A stretch of 64,000 nucleotides of DNA from Erythrobacter sp. WG (GTDB lineage Bacteria > Pseudomonadota > Alphaproteobacteria > Sphingomonadales > Sphingomonadaceae): NCBI RefSeq assembly GCF_026586795.1, contig NZ_JAPFGY010000015.1:20706-84705 (forward strand), written 5' to 3'. Each line of letters starts with the position of its first letter. Positions within the stretch are counted from its first letter, which is position 1. Under the pieces are notes generated by a model, which had not been told where the DNA came from, made no database searches, and worked only from the letters and a program-made list of their open reading frames with translations. Below are positions 61,642-64,000 of the stretch, piece by piece. The translations under genes and the position numbers were made by a program.

Positions 61642-62940
61642 TCAGCCCCCGAGCGGGCGCTCGCCTTCGGCTTCGCGGGCGACTTCGCGCCAGCCGATGT
61701 CGCGGCGGCAGAAGCCGGTGGGGAAGGCGATGGCATCGACCGCCGCATAGGCGCGGGCCTGCGCCTGCGCGACGTTGCTGCCCATGGCGGTCACGTTGAG
61801 CACGCGGCCCCCGCTTGCCACCAGCGCGCCGCCGCTGTCGCGGGCGGTGCCGGCGTGGAAGACCTTCGCTCCGTGGGCCTCGGCATCGCCGAGGTCGATC
61901 GCGCCGCCTTTCTCCGGCGTGCCGGGATAGCCCCGCGCCGCCATCACGACGGTGAGCGCGACCTCGTCGCTCCAGCCCATCGCGACGCCGGGCGCGAGCG
62001 TCCCTGTCGCGCAGGCGCGCATCAGCGCCACCAGATCGCCCGCGAAACGCATCATCAGCACCTGGCATTCGGGATCGCCGAATCGGGCGTTGTATTCGAT
62101 CAGCTTGGGGCCCTCGAGCGTGAGCATCAGCCCGGCGTAGAGCACGCCCTGATAGGGCGTGCCGGCATCGGCCATGGCGGCGACCGTCGGGGCGATGATC
62201 CGCGCCATCACCTCGGCTTGAAGCGCCTCGGTCAGCACGGGCGCGGGCGAATAGGCGCCCATGCCGCCGGTGTTCGGCCCCGTGTCGCCGTCACCCACCC
62301 GCTTGTGGTCCTGGGCGGAGCCGAAGGGAACGATGTGCGTGCCGTCGGTCAGCGCGAAGAAGCTCGCTTCCTCGCCTTGCATGAACTCCTCGATCACCAC
62401 TTCCGCCCCTGCCGCGCCGAAGGCCCCGCCAAACATATCGGCAAGCGCGGCTTCCGCTTCTGCAAGGGTCTCGGCGATCACCACGCCCTTGCCGGCCGCA
62501 AGCCCATCGGCCTTGAGCACGTAGGGCGCGGCGAAGCGGGCGAGGGCGGCGCGGGCTTCCTCGAGGCTGGCGGTGCGCACATAGCCTGCCGTGGGGATGC
62601 CTGCCCGGGCGCACAGGTCCTTGGTGAAGCCCTTGGAGCCTTCGAGCTGCGCGGCGGCCTTCGAGGGGCCGAACACCGGCACCCCCGCCGCCCGCAGCGA
62701 ATCCGACAGTCCGTCGACCAGCGGCGCCTCGGGGCCGATCACCACGAGGCCGATGGCCTGCTCGCGGCAGAAGGCGATCACCGCCGCATGGTCGGTCACC
62801 TCCAGCGCGACCAGTTCGGCCTCCTCGGCGATGCCCGGATTGCCCGGCGCGGCGTAGAGCCGGTCGCATTGCGGCGATTGCCGCAGCTTCCACGCCAGCG
62901 CGTGCTCGCGACCGCCGGAGCCGAGGAGAAGGATGTTCAC
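61642..62940 (-). CDS. purD: Phosphoribosylamine-glycine ligase
   Basis: A 432-residue ATP-grasp ligase of purine synthesis. The N-terminus [20 protein letters not shown]-binding [16 protein letters not shown] and [15 protein letters not shown] are present, as is [16 protein letters not shown]. Start GTG 62940; a longer reading to 63081 runs through a family B repeat and is unlikely. Confidence 0.95.
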   Translation of the reverse strand: MNILLLGSGGREHALAWKLRQSPQCDRLYAAPGNPGIAEEAELVALEVTDHAAVIAFCREQAIGLVVIGPEAPLVDGLSDSLRAAGVPVFGPSKAAAQLEGSKGFTKDLCARAGIPTAGYVRTASLEEARAALARFAAPYVLKADGLAAGKGVVIAETLAEAEAALADMFGGAFGAAGAEVVIEEFMQGEEASFFALTDGTHIVPFGSAQDHKRVGDGDTGPNTGGMGAYSPAPVLTEALQAEVMARIIAPTVAAMADAGTPYQGVLYAGLMLTLEGPKLIEYNARFGDPECQVLMMRFAGDLVALMRACATGTLAPGVAMGWSDEVALTVVMAARGYPGTPEKGGAIDLGDAEAHGAKVFHAGTARDSGGALVASGGRVLNVTAMGSNVAQAQARAYAAVDAIAFPTGFCRRDIGWREVAREAEGERPLGG

Positions 62941-62962
62941 GGGCGAAACCTCGCACAAGAAA

Positions 62963-63051
62963 GGACGAACGGCGCTTCGACAAGCTCGGCGCGAACGGGT
63001 ATCGAGGGTGGCCCTTACCCGTTCGCCCCGAGCCTGTCGAAGGGCCGTCCT
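62963..63051. repeat. Palindromic repeat, family B-related
   Basis: A long inverted repeat in the divergent purD-xseA region; arms AGGACGAACGGCGCTTCGAC... and the complementary AGGACGGCCCTTCGACAGGC on the other side, with GAACGGGT and ACCCGTTC inner ends. It shares the GAACGG/CCGTTC ends and CGAAGGGC motif with family B. It lies between the two promoters, so it may affect either gene. Confidence 0.75.
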
Positions 63052-63081
63052 GTTTTGGACACAACTGAGCGTCGTGCGCAA

Positions 63082-64000
63082 ATGTCAGACCTGATCGCCA
63101 ACACCCGCCCCGGCGACAACGCCCAGCCGCTGACCATCAGCGAGATCTCCCAGCTGCTCAAGCGCAGCGTCGAGGACCGCTTCGGCTTCGTCCGCCTGCG
63201 CGGCGAGCTGTCGGGGGTGAAGCGTGCCGCCTCGGGGCATCTCTATTGCTGCCTCAAGGACGAAGGCGCAGTGCTCGACGGGGTGATGTGGAAGGGCGGG
63301 GCGCAGCGCCTCGCCTTCCGCCCGGAGGACGGACTGGAGGTGATCGCCACCGGCAAGCTCACCACCTATCCGGGGCGCTCCAAGTACCAGATCGTGATCG
63401 AGGGGCTGGAGCTCGCGGGCGAGGGCGCGCTGCTGGCGCTGCTGGAGAAGACCCGCGCGCGGCTGGCGGCCGAGGGGCTCTTCGCGCCCGAGCGCAAGCG
63501 CCGCCTGCCGTTCCTGCCGCAGGTGATCGGCGTCGTCACCTCGCCCACCGGCGCGGTGATCCGCGATATCCTCCACCGCCTCGCCGACCGCTTCCCCAGC
63601 CACGTCCTCGTCTGGCCGGTGCTGGTCCAGGGCCAAGGCGCGGCGGAGCAGGTGGCAGCGGCGGTGCGGGGTTTCTCCGCGCTCGCGCCAGGCGGGCCGG
63701 TGCCGCGCCCCGACGTGGTGATCGTCGCCCGCGGAGGCGGCTCGATCGAGGACCTGTGGAGCTTCAACGAGGAGATCGTGGTCCGCGCGATTGCCGAATG
63801 CACCATCCCAGTGATCAGCGCCGTCGGGCACGAGACCGACACGACACTCGCCGATTTCGCCGCCGATCGCCGCGCGCCCACACCCACGGCGGCCGCCGAG
63901 ATGGCGGTGCCGGTGCGCGCCGACCTCGCCTTCACCCTCGCCGACCTCGCCTCGCGCCAGCGCCGCGCGGTGTACCGCCCGGTCGAGCTCGGCCGCGAGC
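63082..64000 (+). CDS. xseA: Exodeoxyribonuclease VII large subunit, N-terminal part
   Basis: 306 residues are in the window; it runs off the right edge. The N-terminal OB domain ([39 protein letters not shown]) and catalytic domain motifs ([56 protein letters not shown]) are clear. Start ATG 63082. Divergent from purD. Confidence 0.94.
   Translation, partial: MSDLIANTRPGDNAQPLTISEISQLLKRSVEDRFGFVRLRGELSGVKRAASGHLYCCLKDEGAVLDGVMWKGGAQRLAFRPEDGLEVIATGKLTTYPGRSKYQIVIEGLELAGEGALLALLEKTRARLAAEGLFAPERKRRLPFLPQVIGVVTSPTGAVIRDILHRLADRFPSHVLVWPVLVQGQGAAEQVAAAVRGFSALAPGGPVPRPDVVIVARGGGSIEDLWSFNEEIVVRAIAECTIPVISAVGHETDTTLADFAADRRAPTPTAAAEMAVPVRADLAFTLADLASRQRRAVYRPVELGRE

Noticed and set aside
62941..63081. 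Longer PurD starting near 63081
   Set aside because: The added residues come from a family B-like repeat and the conserved PurD N-terminus begins at GTG 62940. Unlike SufS and LeuS, the repeat need not be translated here.

Overview
The window is high-G+C, densely packed alphaproteobacterial chromosome. The gene set (SUF-only iron-sulfur assembly with an Rrf2-type regulator, polyhydroxybutyrate enzymes, LptA/LptC/LptE, a PabB-PabC fusion, a 55-residue zinc-free L33, the DUF3576-leuS-lptE-holA block) and the Rickettsiales-unlike, repeat-rich layout point to Sphingomonadales, most likely Erythrobacteraceae. That assignment is inferred from gene content; no rRNA is present to confirm it. Almost everything is ordinary housekeeping or catabolic chromosome. 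There is no insertion sequence, prophage, CRISPR array or tRNA that I can see. Two perfect 16-bp parS sites and the leuS-lptE-holA block, which in many alphaproteobacteria lies next to parAB, suggest a location in the origin-proximal segregation region.

Layout. 1-9.2 kb: exported S9 peptidase (partial), aminopeptidase P, small VOC and cupin proteins, a parS-bearing gap, a HerA-like ATPase, PabBC, an RluA-type pseudouridine synthase, ArfB, L33 and LolA, followed by a structured RNA that I propose is 6S RNA. 9.5-15.6 kb: PhoA, exonuclease III, RibA, a low-G+C orphan immunity-like gene, a secreted beta-helix protein and two mini-lipoproteins. 15.6-20.2 kb: an acyl-CoA catabolic operon (acyl-CoA dehydrogenase, CaiB-type CoA transferase, thiolase, hot-dog dehydratase) with a parS inside its last gene. 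20.3-34.2 kb: PPK2, phenylalanine hydroxylase, UppP, an M13 peptidase, an ABC exporter, PHB depolymerase, a lipoprotein cytochrome c, adenosine kinase and several envelope proteins. 34.2-42.4 kb (minus strand): a long, overlapping suf operon, rrf2-sufB-x-x-sufC-x-sufD-sufS-sufT-GNAT-sufA, interrupted by three non-suf genes, one of them A+T-rich and foreign-looking. 42.4-51.7 kb: AraC regulator with a possible attenuated leader, PyrD, gamma-glutamyltransferase, acyl-CoA ligase, an NAD(P)H-dependent FMN reductase, a truncated LuxR-type gene, PhaB and a putative outer-membrane protein. 52.0-58.2 kb: DUF3576-leuS-lptE-holA and an exopolysaccharide priming transferase. 58.3-64 kb: lptA-lptC-rnd, ung, a RES-domain protein, purD and the start of xseA.

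The most unusual property is a set of three dispersed palindromic repeat families (called A, B and C here). Besides intergenic copies, they have entered coding sequence: a C element adds 30 in-frame residues to leucyl-tRNA synthetase at the edge of its editing domain, a B element supplies about 35 residues at the N-terminus of SufS, and A elements provide the last residues and the stop codon of two other genes. This resembles the Rickettsia palindromic elements in behaviour, and I regard it as the best candidate for something under-described in this window.
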